Part shown: positions 37,472-47,849 of the stretch, piece after piece
Position numbering within the stretch: the first letter of the stretch is position 1
Layout of the letters: every line of letters starts with the position of its first letter
Source: Companilactobacillus zhongbaensis
GTDB lineage: Bacteria; Bacillota; Bacilli; Lactobacillales; Lactobacillaceae
Length of the DNA: 64,000 nucleotides
Assembly: GCF_003946515.1 (NCBI RefSeq)
Contig: NZ_RHOM01000004.1
Location: 1-64,000 of the forward strand
Reading direction: 5' to 3'
Notes under the pieces: generated by a model
Databases searched by the model: none
Told to the model about the DNA's origin: nothing
What the model saw: the letters and a program-made list of their open reading frames with translations, nothing else
Position numbers and translations under genes: made by a program

Positions 37472-38122
37472 TCAGATTGTATCAGTACTAGATAATTTCT
37501 TATTTAAAAATTTCGTCTCATTCCATTTGACCAATGAATAATGTCCATTCTCATACTTCAAATGAGTCAAACTAGAATTAGACAAGCCACCATTTTTACG
37601 GAGGTCAGCGATAGATGTGCCCAACAAAGCTTGGATCATCGCAACCAAAGCAGCACCATGACTAACTAATAAAATTGCCGCATCATCTTGATATTCAGAA
37701 ACAATTTTATTAATAGCATCATTAGACCGCTTAATAACAGATTCAAACGATTCTCCATGAATCTTAGAAGCATCATATTTCTCCGGTTCCACACGAAAAG
37801 CATGAATAACATCAGGAATCTTCTTCTCCAGATCCACAAAACGCTTGCCTTCCATATCCCCCAGATCAAACTCCTTCAAACCATCAACCTCAGTCAAAGG
37901 AATCTTCTTACCAAGATCATCCAACAAAATTTCAGCAGTTCTCTTAGCACGCAAAATCGGACTAGTATAAGCATGTTGAAAAGGAACATCCTTCAACCGG
38001 TGAGCCAACAGCTTAATATCATTAATACTCTCAGGCAACAAAGGCGAATCCCCATGACTCCCCTGATACTTACCTTCCAAATTCCACTGCGTCTTACCAT
38101 GTCGAACAAAATACAAATCCAT
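37472..38122 (-). CDS. Histidine phosphatase family protein (phosphoglycerate mutase-like)
   Basis: About 216 residues. It has the catalytic RHGKTQWN at residues 8-15 with the phospho-accepting His, SPILRAKRTAE and VSHGAALVAM with the second His. A broad-specificity phosphatase or cofactor-dependent mutase-like enzyme; the sequence does not show the true substrate. An ATG at 38122 with AGAGG seven bases upstream is preferred to 38128. The 5' part has the G/T-ending codons of the neighbouring skewed island. Confidence 0.88.
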   Translation of the reverse strand: MDLYFVRHGKTQWNLEGKYQGSHGDSPLLPESINDIKLLAHRLKDVPFQHAYTSPILRAKRTAEILLDDLGKKIPLTEVDGLKEFDLGDMEGKRFVDLEKKIPDVIHAFRVEPEKYDASKIHGESFESVIKRSNDAINKIVSEYQDDAAILLVSHGAALVAMIQALLGTSIADLRKNGGLSNSSLTHLKYENGHYSLVKWNETKFLNKKLSSTDTI

Positions 38123-38248
38123 CTTCATACCTCTTATAGTTGTAATACTACAATTATGGGGATTATCGGCACTTTTTTCAAGTATAAGAGGAAGTAATAA
38201 TGGAAAGACTGTTCAAATAAAAAAACTTTCAACCCTCCTAAATCCAAG

Positions 38249-38276
38249 GCGAGAGTGCGCGAAGCAGCACGCGAGC
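38249..38276. repeat. Satellite module of structured element, copy 2
   Basis: GCGAGAGTGC, eight bases, CAGCACGCGAGC is shared with 43348-43376; GTGC and GCAC can pair as a short hairpin. It lies about 200 bases from core copy 2, in the same position and orientation as in copy 3. Confidence 0.6.
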
Positions 38277-38315
38277 ATGAAAGATTAAATCCTTTGCTTG
38301 AGGGTTGAGGATGAA

Positions 38316-38352
38316 GGTTTTGATTTCGAGGTTTTGATTTCGAGGTTTTGAT
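38316..38352. repeat. 14-base tandem repeat
   Basis: Two and two-thirds copies of GGTTTTGATTTCGA between the satellite module and core copy 2. A different tandem repeat (43444-43479) occupies the matching place in copy 3. Confidence 0.85.
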
Positions 38353-38473
38353 CTTACAAGTAAAGGTAGAAACTGAGATAGACCGCAAAACCTAGGACGC
38401 GCAAAAAGTGCCAACTTGATCAAAAAAACTCGGTCCCCATCAAACAAAGGGGGGATTGTTGCACTATCTAGAC

Positions 38474-38643
38474 GGAGGGGGCCGGGGATACAGCCCTCAG
38501 TGGTGAAATTCCTCTTAGCGACGAAGGAGCTTAGAGGAAGGTGCAGTTTTGAAACAAGCGAGCGGTTTATGCTCGATTGGTTCAAAATGTGCCCACCACG
38601 TTCCAGCGGCTGTATCCCCGGGCCCCGGAGTCGGCAGTGAACC
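38474..38643. repeat. Structured intergenic element, subtype 2, copy 2
   Basis: The outer arms 38474-38495 and 38608-38626 pair as an 18 of 19 bp stem. CCTCTTAGC pairs with GCTTAGAGG around the loop GACGAAGGA; compared with the other copies one T-A pair is replaced by C-G on both sides. The second hairpin pairs TTTTGAA with TTCAAAA and CGAGC with GCTCG. Ends in CGGCAGTGAACC. It lies between the mnmA terminator and the phosphatase gene. The 38129-38793 spacer holds no supported gene besides this element, its satellite and the terminator. Confidence 0.8.
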
Positions 38644-38751
38644 TCAGACCAAAATACCACCTCAAACCAAACCACCAAAAATCACAAACGTACAACCAAA
38701 CAAAACGCTTCCAGTCCGCCAAAAACTCTCTCACCTCAAGACAAGAGCAAA

Positions 38752-38782
38752 CAAAAAAACAGCTTCCATCAAGGAAACTGTT
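38752..38782 (-). terminator. mnmA terminator
   Basis: AACAGCTTCC pairs with GGAAACTGTT (one mismatch) and the minus strand continues with seven T, 12 bases past the mnmA stop. Confidence 0.75.
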
Positions 38783-38793
38783 CCTAAAAAACA

Positions 38794-40264
<1,471 letters not shown>

Positions 40265-40317
40265 AATAGAGTCCCCTTAATTATTAAATTCTCAATAATT
40301 AGTTTGCTCATCTTTTA

Positions 40318-41466
40318 TTAATTAGTCAAGTCCTTAACGATTTCAGCCATCTTATTAGTGAATTTTTCGACTTCTTCCATCGTATTATCTTTACCAAAAC
40401 TGATCCGAATAGAATCGTTTAATCTAGGACTATTCTCGCCAAACATTGCCGTTAAGACGTGGGAAGGTTCAAGACTTCCGGCTGTACATGCAGAACCTCC
40501 GGAAATAGCGAATCCTTCCAAGTCCAAACGTGTTAACAAAACACTCTTTTCAATTCCTGGCAAGTACAAATTTAACACATGATTTAACCCATGTGCGTCT
40601 GTGGGACCATTTACTTCAAAATTGATGCCTTGTTCTGTCAAAATAGATTGAATTTTTTGTTTGAAAGAATAATAAGTTTCGCGACGACGTTTCTTTTCAT
40701 CATCGTCAGCAATCTTGACCGCTTCAGCAAATCCAGCAATAGCAGGAATATTTTCCGTACCAGCCCGACGTTTAGTTTCTTGATCGCCACCCCTAATATA
40801 TGAAGGAATGTGTTTATCAGCATTTTCATATAAAAAGCCGATAAATTTTGGACCATTCAGTTTATGTGCTGAAGTCGATAAAAAGTCGATATGTTCAGCT
40901 TTAACATCGATATCTTCCGTTCCGAATGCTTGGACAGCATCAGTGTGGAAATATGCTTGATGGTCTTGTAGTAATTCGCCGATCTCTTTGATCGGATTAA
41001 CAGCACCGACCTCATTGTTACCATACATGATCGAGACTAAAATCGTATCGTCTCTTAAGGCTTCTTCAACTTGTTCGACTGAGATTACACCTTTTTCATT
41101 CGGTTTCAAATAAGTAACTTCAAAGCCTAATGTCTCCAAGTATTCCATTGGACGCAAAACAGCTTCGTGTTCCGTTTGATCGGTAATAATGTGTTTACCT
41201 AAATTTTGTCGTGACAATGCGGTCGACATGATCGCGGTGTTATCACTTTCTGTACCGCCACTAGTAAAGACGATCTCAGAATCCTTAGCATTAATGCTTT
41301 GAGCAATAATGTGTCTGCTGTCATCTAAAACTTGACGTGCCCTGCGACCGTAGTAATTAGTCGAAGATGCATTACCAAAATTATTGATCATTTGGTCATG
41401 CATGACGTCGATAACTGAATCGGCCATGGGCGTAGTGGCAGCATTATCTAAGTAGATGTATCCCAC
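40318..41466 (-). CDS. iscS: Cysteine desulfurase (IscS/NifS family)
   Basis: 382 residues. It has YLDNAATTPM, the PLP-binding Lys in STSAHKLNGPKF and the active-site Cys in SGGSACTAGS. It converts cysteine to alanine and holds the sulfur as persulfide for MnmA. It uses a GTG start with AAGGGGA upstream. No suf or isc scaffold genes are adjacent, which matches the dedicated tRNA-thiolation desulfurases (YrvO type) next to mnmA. Confidence 0.93.
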   Translation of the reverse strand: MGYIYLDNAATTPMADSVIDVMHDQMINNFGNASSTNYYGRRARQVLDDSRHIIAQSINAKDSEIVFTSGGTESDNTAIMSTALSRQNLGKHIITDQTEHEAVLRPMEYLETLGFEVTYLKPNEKGVISVEQVEEALRDDTILVSIMYGNNEVGAVNPIKEIGELLQDHQAYFHTDAVQAFGTEDIDVKAEHIDFLSTSAHKLNGPKFIGFLYENADKHIPSYIRGGDQETKRRAGTENIPAIAGFAEAVKIADDDEKKRRRETYYSFKQKIQSILTEQGINFEVNGPTDAHGLNHVLNLYLPGIEKSVLLTRLDLEGFAISGGSACTAGSLEPSHVLTAMFGENSPRLNDSIRISFGKDNTMEEVEKFTNKMAEIVKDLTN

Positions 41467-41487
41467 TTTAAAAATCCCCTTCTCGAT

Positions 41488-42177
41488 CTATTCCTGATCT
41501 AAAAAATTCAATAGCATTTGAACAGACTTTTGACCAGCCTGAACAACGAATTCGTCGAAATTAACACTTGCATTTTCGTCACCAACATCACTCATTGAAC
41601 GGATCACAACAAATGGTGTTTGGAATTGAGTACAAACTTGTGCTACAGCTGCACCTTCCATTTCTGAAGCCAAGGCATCAGGGAAAGCTTTTTTAATTGT
41701 AGCAATTTTTTGCTTATCGTCAATAAATTGGTCTCCAGATACGATCAATCCCTTGTGATAATTCAAATGTGTTTTATCAGCAGCAATTTCAATTTGATTA
41801 ATATAGAAAGGATCGGCATCAAAATACAAAAGACTTCCTGGCAATTGTCCCATTGCATAGCCTGATTCAGTGACGTCGACGTCGTGATAAGCTAACTTAT
41901 CAGAAATCACAAGATCACCGATCTTCAAGCCTTCACCAATACCACCAGCAGAACCAGTATTAACGATAAAATCAGGTTGAAATTTTTCATTCAAAATAGT
42001 GGCCGTCATTCCTGCTTGAACCTTACCAATACCACTTTGTGCCAAAATAACTTGATGGTCACCATAAGTGCCCTCAGTAAACTCGACATTAGCAACCGTA
42101 GTTGCTTTAAAAGCATCCATACTGTCCTTGAATAATTTGATTTCTTCTTCCATTGGTACGATAACGCCAATTCTCAT
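41488..42177 (-). CDS. mtnN: 5'-methylthioadenosine/S-adenosylhomocysteine nucleosidase
   Basis: 229 residues. It opens MRIGVIVPMEEE and has VNTGSAGGIGEGL, SGDQFIDDK, MEGAAVAQVC and RSMSDVGDENA, with the catalytic Glu and Asp. It cleaves adenine from MTA and SAH, so feeding S-ribosylhomocysteine to the activated methyl cycle or LuxS. AAGGAG precedes the ATG. Confidence 0.96.
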   Translation of the reverse strand: MRIGVIVPMEEEIKLFKDSMDAFKATTVANVEFTEGTYGDHQVILAQSGIGKVQAGMTATILNEKFQPDFIVNTGSAGGIGEGLKIGDLVISDKLAYHDVDVTESGYAMGQLPGSLLYFDADPFYINQIEIAADKTHLNYHKGLIVSGDQFIDDKQKIATIKKAFPDALASEMEGAAVAQVCTQFQTPFVVIRSMSDVGDENASVNFDEFVVQAGQKSVQMLLNFLDQE

Positions 42178-42192
42178 GTGTGATAGCTCCTT

Positions 42193-42477
42193 CTATATAA
42201 AAAATAAAATTAAAAATACAATTATAATTAAGCCGAATACAGTAATAATCGCAATATTTAGCTTTTTTTTCAATTTATTTGTCTTATTTTCAAAAGATAA
42301 TTCTTTTTCTTCTTTAATTTGATCAGGATGTTGTTCCTGGTAACGTTTTTCGACCTCTTGACGCTTTTGTTCAGCCTGACGTCGTTGCAATTCTTCTTCA
42401 GTAATAACCGATCCACTACCGGCATCTTGATCTTGACCATTAGACTTATTGATCAAATTCTTTAATTTAGCAAACAT
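42193..42477 (-). CDS. Small protein with C-terminal membrane anchor, unknown
   Basis: About 94 residues from an ATG at 42477 with AAGGTG upstream; the longer reading from 42579 lies inside the Nudix gene and is unlikely. A charged, Gln/Glu/Arg-rich helical middle (RRQAEQKRQEVEKRYQEQ) probably forms a coiled coil. One membrane helix (residues 74-94) ends the protein. Family not recognised. It lies between nudF and mtnN with short gaps, so it is probably in their operon. Confidence 0.75.
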   Translation of the reverse strand: MFAKLKNLINKSNGQDQDAGSGSVITEEELQRRQAEQKRQEVEKRYQEQHPDQIKEEKELSFENKTNKLKKKLNIAIITVFGLIIIVFLILFFI

Positions 42478-42478
42478 C

Positions 42479-43051
42479 TTATTCACCTTTAGCAAGCAAT
42501 AACTTCCAATAAGTAACTGCCCAGATTGATTTACCGTCACAAATAGTTCCATCTTCGATATATTTTTCAGCTTCTGCAAGTGTCAATCTCTCGACATTCA
42601 AAAACTCATCAGCATCCAAAGGCCGTTTAAATTCGACCGGTTGCAAGTCTTTAGCCGCAAAAATAGTGATCTTCTCATTAGAATAACCAGGACTAGCAAA
42701 GAAAGCAGTAACCTTCTCCAACTTATCAGCATCAGTAGAAAGTCCCAACTCTTCATCCATCTCACGCAAAGCAACTTCCTTAAGATCACTACCCTCATCA
42801 GGATCGATCTTACCAGCAGGAATCTCCAAAGTCTCCTGCCCTAAAGGAGCACGCCATTGACGAACAAAAATCATCTTATCATCAACAAAAGGAATAATCC
42901 CAACGGCCCCATGATGTTGAACAACCTCACGAATGGCAGGAATACCATTAGGCAAAATAACTTGTTCAACATCAACATTAAAAATCTTACCCCCGAACAT
43001 CCTACGAGAAGCAACAACTTCCTCAAAATACTTAGAATCTTCCTTACGCAT
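42479..43051 (-). CDS. nudF: Nudix hydrolase, ADP-ribose pyrophosphatase type
   Basis: 190 residues with a complete Nudix box (GKIDPDEGSDLKEVALREMD followed by EELGL). It probably hydrolyses ADP-ribose to AMP and ribose 5-phosphate. The upstream 5' part has strongly G/T-ending codons belonging to skewed island 3. GAGGTAGG precedes the ATG. Confidence 0.92.
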   Translation of the reverse strand: MRKEDSKYFEEVVASRRMFGGKIFNVDVEQVILPNGIPAIREVVQHHGAVGIIPFVDDKMIFVRQWRAPLGQETLEIPAGKIDPDEGSDLKEVALREMDEELGLSTDADKLEKVTAFFASPGYSNEKITIFAAKDLQPVEFKRPLDADEFLNVERLTLAEAEKYIEDGTICDGKSIWAVTYWKLLLAKGE

Positions 43052-43143
43052 AATCCTACCTCGCCATCCTTAGAATCATCGGCAAAAAAAGCCGACATCG
43101 TTAAACTGCAATCATTATTGTAACATATAAAAAAGAGCGTGGA

Positions 43144-43241
43144 GGGGCACGGTCAGCTGCTGAGGATTAACGCATGTAGTCGCACAAGGTGCTGCGAAGC
43201 AGTGCCGCGACTACATGTGTTAACCGGAGGCCGCTGTGCCC
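43144..43241. repeat. Long GC-rich hairpin in the nudF-csp spacer
   Basis: TTAACGCATGTAGTCGC (43167-43183) pairs with 43207-43223 over 17 bp with one wobble. GGTGCTGC (43188-43195) pairs with GCAGTGCC (43199-43206) around GAA, and GGGCAC near 43146 can pair with GTGCCC near 43236. A second structured unit about 360 bases from copy 3. Only one copy was seen in the window. Confidence 0.75.
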
Positions 43242-43347
43242 TGGAACGCGTTTCCACTATAAAACGGGCAACGTTTGGCAACAAAACAAACGAGGTTTGG
43301 TAAAAATAAACAAGTAATAACAATAACCATACCCAGCAAAAGCAATC

Positions 43348-43376
43348 GCGAGAGTGCAGTGAAACAGCACGCGAGC
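43348..43376. repeat. Satellite module of structured element, copy 3
   Basis: GCGAGAGTGC, nine bases, CAGCACGCGAGC matches 38249-38276 apart from the middle. It lies 220 bases from core copy 3. Confidence 0.6.
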
Positions 43377-43443
43377 CACCCCAAAAGAAGAAGTAACCAT
43401 ATAAAATCCCACACGGAATTCAATACCATCTAGAACATCACAT

Positions 43444-43479
43444 GAATTGGAATTGGAATTGGAATTGGAACTGGAACTT
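43444..43479. repeat. Six-base tandem repeat
   Basis: Four perfect GAATTG units followed by GAACTG and GAACTT. It is placed between the satellite module and core copy 3. Confidence 0.9.
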
Positions 43480-43598
43480 ACCAACATAAAAAACATTTGA
43501 GATAGACAAGTGAAAAATAGGACGAGCAAAAACAGCCAACTTAACCAACAAAAATCGGTAAAACCCAAAAAATGGGGGGGTGATTGCACCATCTAGAC

Positions 43599-43767
43599 GG
43601 AGGGGCCCGGGGATACAGCCCTCAGTGGTGAAATTCTTCTTAGCGACAGAGGAGCTTAGAAGAAGGTGCAGTTTTGAAACAAGCGAGCGCACTTTGCTCG
43701 ATTGGTTCAAAATGTGCCCACCACGTTCCAGCGGCTGTATCCCCGGGCCCCGGAGTCGGCAGTGAAC
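43599..43767. repeat. Structured intergenic element, subtype 2, copy 3
   Basis: The outer stem 43602-43620 pairs perfectly with 43733-43751 (19 bp, very GC-rich). CTTCTTAGC pairs with GCTTAGAAG around the loop GACAGAGGA, and the TTTTGAA/TTCAAAA and CGAGC/GCTCG hairpin is kept while its loop differs from copy 2. Ends in CGGCAGTGAACC. It lies between the csp-like gene and nudF; the whole 43052-43877 spacer has no supported gene. Confidence 0.8.
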
Positions 43768-43867
43768 CACCAAAACAAACTACAACCTCTATCCAAACAA
43801 CCACCAAAAATCACCAACATCCACCAAAGCAAACCCCCACTGTCCGCCAAACTCTCCTACAAAAAAC

Positions 43868-43891
43868 AAAAAAAGCGCTAATCAGCGCTTT
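43868..43891 (-). terminator. Terminator overlapping the csp-like stop codon
   Basis: AAAGCGCT and AGCGCTTT form an 8-bp stem; the minus strand runs into seven T. The stop codon of the csp-like gene lies in the loop. Confidence 0.8.
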
Positions 43892-44093
43892 CCTCGTTAA
43901 CAATAGTAATATTGACAGCCTGTGGTCCCTTATACCCAGGAGCAATCTCAAAAGAAACAGACAAACCTTCCTGAATATAAAAATCTTCTCGGTTCAAAAC
44001 CGAATCAGCGAAAAAGAAAATATCACTTTCACCGTCGTTAATAAACCCAAAACCTCGCTGCTTATTAAATCTAACTACTTTACCTTCAAACAT
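43878..44093 (-). CDS. Cold-shock-domain protein, divergent
   Basis: 71 residues with an OB-fold cold-shock domain: GKVVRFNKQRGFGFI carries RNP1, while RNP2 reads IFFFAD instead of the usual VFVHFS-like sequence. It probably binds single-stranded RNA or DNA, perhaps with altered preference. It lies nine bases past the ileS stop, so read-through from ileS is likely. G/T-ending codons mark it as part of island 3. Confidence 0.85.
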   Translation of the reverse strand: MFEGKVVRFNKQRGFGFINDGESDIFFFADSVLNREDFYIQEGLSVSFEIAPGYKGPQAVNITIVNEESAD

Positions 44094-44102
44094 CTAATCA
44101 AC

Positions 44103-46880
44103 CTAGTCTTCAAAGCCTTCGCTTATAGTTTGTGGATATTCTTCAGTAACTATCTTAGCACATCTAGCACAGAAATTAGGGAAGTTTGAGTCAGAACCGA
44201 CATCAGTCTTAGTCATCCGACATCTAGAACAAACTTCACCATCGGCTTTTTCAACTAGCACTGCACTGTCTTCATATTCGTCTGCACCAGCTGGAGCTGA
44301 GTCAACAACTTCAAATTGAGAAACGATCAACAATTGACTGACATTGTCACCCAAGTTAGATAATGTTTCTTTCAAGTCATCTGAAGGACAAATTGTAACT
44401 TTTGCTTCTAGAGACTTACCAATTAACTTGTTATCACGAGCGACTTCGAGTGATTTCAAGACATTGTCTCTAAAGTCCATGAACTTAGTCCATGTAGCTT
44501 TGATATCATCAAAGTCAGCTTGTTTTTCAGGCTTAGGCATTTCAGCTAATTGAACGTATTCTTCAGGTTCCTTCAAGTATTCCCAAACTTGTTCCATTGT
44601 ATGTGGCAAGATTGGTGTCAATAATTTAGATAATGCGACAACACTATCATAAATTACTGTTTGCATTGAGCGTCTTGAATGTGAATCTTCAGGATCGATG
44701 TAAACAACATCTTTAGCAAAATCAAGATAGAATGTTGAAAGATCATTCGTCAAGAATTTCAAAACTTGTTTGTTTACTGAAGCAAAATCGTAATTATCGT
44801 AGTCTTTAAGGACATTTTCAATCAAATCATTCAACTTCATTACGATGTACTTGTCTTCTGGACGTAAGTCGGCGTATGCAACACGATTCTCTTTTGGATC
44901 AAAGTCAGTTGTATTAGCTAACATGAATCTAATTGTGTTACGGATCTTACGGTATGATTCTGAAGTTTGTTTGAATGAATCAACTGAGACAGAGACATCA
45001 GAACTAGCGTCGACTGAAGCAACCCAGAGACGAATAATTTCCGCACCAAATTGTCTTTCGATGTCACTAGGAGCAATAACATTACCTAGTGATTTACTCA
45101 TCTTAACGCCATTTTTATCAAGGGTGAAACCTTGTGATAAGACTGCCTTATAAGGAGCTACACCGAAGGCTGCAACTGATGTGATCAACAATGAGTTGAA
45201 CCAGCCACGATATTGGTCAGAACCTTCAAGAACTAAATCAGCTGGGAAAGTTAAATTGTCACGCAATTTAGCAACACCAGCATGGGCTGTCCCGGAGTCG
45301 AACCAAACATCCATGATGTCAGTTTCTTTAGTGAATTCGCCGTTTGGACTATTAGGATTTGTGTAGCCTTCTGGTAACAAGTCCTTAGCATCACGTTTAA
45401 ACCAAATATCTGAACCATATTTACCAAACAAATCAGCCACGTGGTCGATGATTTCTTTAGTCATGATAGGTTCACCATTTTCAGCATAGAAAATTGGTAG
45501 TGGAACACCCCATGCACGTTGTCTGGAGATAACCCAGTCACCACGGTCACGGATCATGTTGTAAAGACGTTTTTTACCCCAATCAGGAATAAAACTAACT
45601 TTTTCTAACTCGTCGAGTAGTTGTTGTCTAAACTTATCAATTGAAGCAAACCATTGTGGTGTAGCACGGAAAATAACAGGTTTCTTAGTACGCCAGTCAT
45701 GTGGATAACTGTGAGTGAAGAATTCTAATTTCAATAATGATCCATTATCAGTCATTCTCTTAGTGATCAACTTGTTAGCATCATCATAGAAGACACCCTT
45801 GTATTCAGGAATCTCATCAGTAAAGCAGCCGTGAGCATCAATTGGTGAAAAGACTGGCAACTTGTATTTCATACCGACAACAAAGTCATCAGCACCAAAG
45901 CCAGGAGCTGTATGAACTAAACCAGTACCATCGTCTAATGTTACGTGGTTACCTAAGATCAAAAGTGATTCTTGATCGTAAAGTGGATGTGTAGCTGTAA
46001 GTCCTTCAAGATCAGCACCCTTGAATTCTTTCAAGATCTTAACATCGTTCCAACCCAATTCTTCTTTCAAAAAGTCGATTCTGTCTTGGGCTACAACGTA
46101 CTTCTTACCGTCAGCATCGATTTGAACGTAATCAAATTTAGGGTTCACACAAATGGCTTCGTTTGATGGAATTGTCCAAGGAGTAGTTGTCCAAATGATG
46201 AATGAAGTATCATTGTCCAACAAGTCTTTACCATCACGAACTTTGAAAGCTACGAAAATTGATGGTGATTTAATATCATGGTATTCAATTTCGGCTTCAG
46301 CTAATGTTGATTCTGAAGATGGTGACCAATAAACTGGCTTTTTACCACGGTAAATATAGCCTTTGTCAACCATTTCACCGAAGACTTTAACTTCTTCTTT
46401 TTCAAATTCAGGTTGATAAGTGATGTATGGGTGATCCCAATCAGCTGAAACACCTAAACGTTTAAATCCGGCCATTTGCTTCTTAATTTCATTTTCAGCA
46501 AATTCTTGACACATTTTCCGGTATTCTTCCATACCGATTTCCTTACGTTTAACACCTTTTTTAGCTAATTGTTGTTCAATTGGCAAACCGTGAGTATCCC
46601 AACCAGGAACGTAAGGTGAACGATATCCGTCCATTGATTTGTAACGAACGATGATATCCTTTGAGATCTTGTTCAAAGCATGTCCCATGTGGATGTCACC
46701 ATTGGCAAATGGAGGACCATCTAATAATTCGAAAGTTGGCTTGCCTTCATTTAACTTTTGTCTCTTTTCATAGATCTTATTTTCTTCCCAAGCCTTTTGC
46801 CATTCGGCTTCTTTGTTAGGAAGATTTCCACGCATTGGGAATTTTGTTTTACCTAAATTCAAGGTATCTTTTACTCGCAT
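44103..46880 (-). CDS. ileS: Isoleucyl-tRNA synthetase
   Basis: About 925 residues. It has the HIGH-type motif in GDIHMGHAL, the editing domain ([13 protein letters not shown]), KMSKSLGN and a C-terminal zinc finger ([10 protein letters not shown] and CARC). The ATG at 46880 has AGGAG eight bases upstream; the GTG at 46889 is too near it. Controlled by the T-box leader at 46927-47095. Position after divIVA is the standard order in Firmicutes. Confidence 0.97.
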   Translation of the reverse strand: MRVKDTLNLGKTKFPMRGNLPNKEAEWQKAWEENKIYEKRQKLNEGKPTFELLDGPPFANGDIHMGHALNKISKDIIVRYKSMDGYRSPYVPGWDTHGLPIEQQLAKKGVKRKEIGMEEYRKMCQEFAENEIKKQMAGFKRLGVSADWDHPYITYQPEFEKEEVKVFGEMVDKGYIYRGKKPVYWSPSSESTLAEAEIEYHDIKSPSIFVAFKVRDGKDLLDNDTSFIIWTTTPWTIPSNEAICVNPKFDYVQIDADGKKYVVAQDRIDFLKEELGWNDVKILKEFKGADLEGLTATHPLYDQESLLILGNHVTLDDGTGLVHTAPGFGADDFVVGMKYKLPVFSPIDAHGCFTDEIPEYKGVFYDDANKLITKRMTDNGSLLKLEFFTHSYPHDWRTKKPVIFRATPQWFASIDKFRQQLLDELEKVSFIPDWGKKRLYNMIRDRGDWVISRQRAWGVPLPIFYAENGEPIMTKEIIDHVADLFGKYGSDIWFKRDAKDLLPEGYTNPNSPNGEFTKETDIMDVWFDSGTAHAGVAKLRDNLTFPADLVLEGSDQYRGWFNSLLITSVAAFGVAPYKAVLSQGFTLDKNGVKMSKSLGNVIAPSDIERQFGAEIIRLWVASVDASSDVSVSVDSFKQTSESYRKIRNTIRFMLANTTDFDPKENRVAYADLRPEDKYIVMKLNDLIENVLKDYDNYDFASVNKQVLKFLTNDLSTFYLDFAKDVVYIDPEDSHSRRSMQTVIYDSVVALSKLLTPILPHTMEQVWEYLKEPEEYVQLAEMPKPEKQADFDDIKATWTKFMDFRDNVLKSLEVARDNKLIGKSLEAKVTICPSDDLKETLSNLGDNVSQLLIVSQFEVVDSAPAGADEYEDSAVLVEKADGEVCSRCRMTKTDVGSDSNFPNFCARCAKIVTEEYPQTISEGFED

Positions 46881-46926
46881 GTCTTTCACTCCTTATATTT
46901 ATCAACATTAAAAATAATGCATTAAA

Positions 46927-47095
46927 TAAAAAAAGAACCCATCCAAATTAGGACGAATTCTTCGCTGTACCACCTATTATTGGTATAAAACTTATCTAAT
47001 TGTCGAAAAGTTGATATACGTTGATCTACTTAATTTACTAGTCTCACACCAACACTAGCTCGCTGAAAATATTCTTCGACCCGCACTTGTCTTTT
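46927..47095 (-). promoter_or_regulatory. T-box riboswitch of ileS
   Basis: The T-box sequence AGGTGGTACAGCG lies at 46963-46975 (minus strand), and the specifier ATC (isoleucine) at 47023-47025 in the context GTAGATCAACG. An intrinsic terminator at 46930-46962 pairs GAATTCGTCC with GGATGGGTTC and ends in seven T. Uncharged tRNA-Ile would stabilise the antiterminator and raise ileS transcription. Stem I starts right at the divIVA stop. Confidence 0.92.
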
Positions 47096-47833
47096 CTAAT
47101 TATTATTGCCGTTGTCAGAATCAAAATTAAATGTTGGACCGTTTTGGTCGTTATTAATCGTGTATGAATCTGACGTCCTGTTATCAGGAATGTTCTCATT
47201 ATAATCCACTTGATTAGAATTTGGAACACCCTCAGCAGAATTTTGATTTTCAGAAACTGAATCTTGTGGATCCAAAGCAACTTCTGGTGCTGTTTCATCA
47301 CTGGCACCGATCCGTGATTTCAAATCATCAGTCGGGGTTTGTTCGAGCATCTTATTCCATTCCGGACTTTCAACATAATCAAGTTGTTGTTGTAGCATCC
47401 GCTGTAAAGTTGCCCGAAAGGCACTCGTCCGACTCTTAAGATCATCTGTTTGGATCGTAACTTGTCGAGCCTTGTCAGAAGCATCTTCTAGGATCTGGTT
47501 AGACTTAGTTGTCGATTGATCTAATAAGTCTCTAGCTTTACTTTGGGCTTCTTCAGAAATCACTTGAGCTTCTTTTTCAGCATTAGCCTTCACTTTATCA
47601 GCTGCATCTTGAGCTACCAAAATGGATTGATTCAAAGCATCCTTCATATCAGTAAAATATTTCAACTGTGACTGAGTTTGCTTTAATTCTTTTTGGAGCT
47701 GTGCATTTTGTTGAAGCGCTAAATCATAGTCATTGACTACTTGGTCTAAGAAATTGTCGACTTCTTCCCGGTCATAGCCACGAAACTTTCGATCAAACTC
47801 TTTATTATGTATTTCGATAGGCGACAATACCAT
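47096..47833 (-). CDS. divIVA: Cell division protein DivIVA
   Basis: 245 residues. The N-terminal membrane-curvature-sensing domain (LSPIEIHNKEFDRKFRGYDR) is followed by EEVDNFLDQV and a long coiled coil (residues 30-165). The C-terminal tail is Asn/Asp/Ser-rich and disordered. It marks the poles and division sites and recruits partners such as MinJ-type or secretion proteins. GGGGTG precedes the ATG. Confidence 0.95.
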   Translation of the reverse strand: MVLSPIEIHNKEFDRKFRGYDREEVDNFLDQVVNDYDLALQQNAQLQKELKQTQSQLKYFTDMKDALNQSILVAQDAADKVKANAEKEAQVISEEAQSKARDLLDQSTTKSNQILEDASDKARQVTIQTDDLKSRTSAFRATLQRMLQQQLDYVESPEWNKMLEQTPTDDLKSRIGASDETAPEVALDPQDSVSENQNSAEGVPNSNQVDYNENIPDNRTSDSYTINNDQNGPTFNFDSDNGNNN

Positions 47834-47849
47834 CTAACCACACCCCTGA

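Larger units (their letters stand above)
42600..44100. other. Strand-skewed island 3 (plus strand A+C rich)
   Basis: Hand counts 37/60 A+C at 42781-42840 and 38/60 at 42901-42960. The skew covers most of nudF, parts of the spacer and all of the csp-like gene, around repeat copy 3. The GC-rich repeat core and the hairpin at 43144-43241 interrupt it. Confidence 0.55.

Noticed and set aside
38316-38352. CRISPR-like repeat
   Set aside because: Units of 14 bases are directly joined with no spacers, and there are no cas genes in the window.
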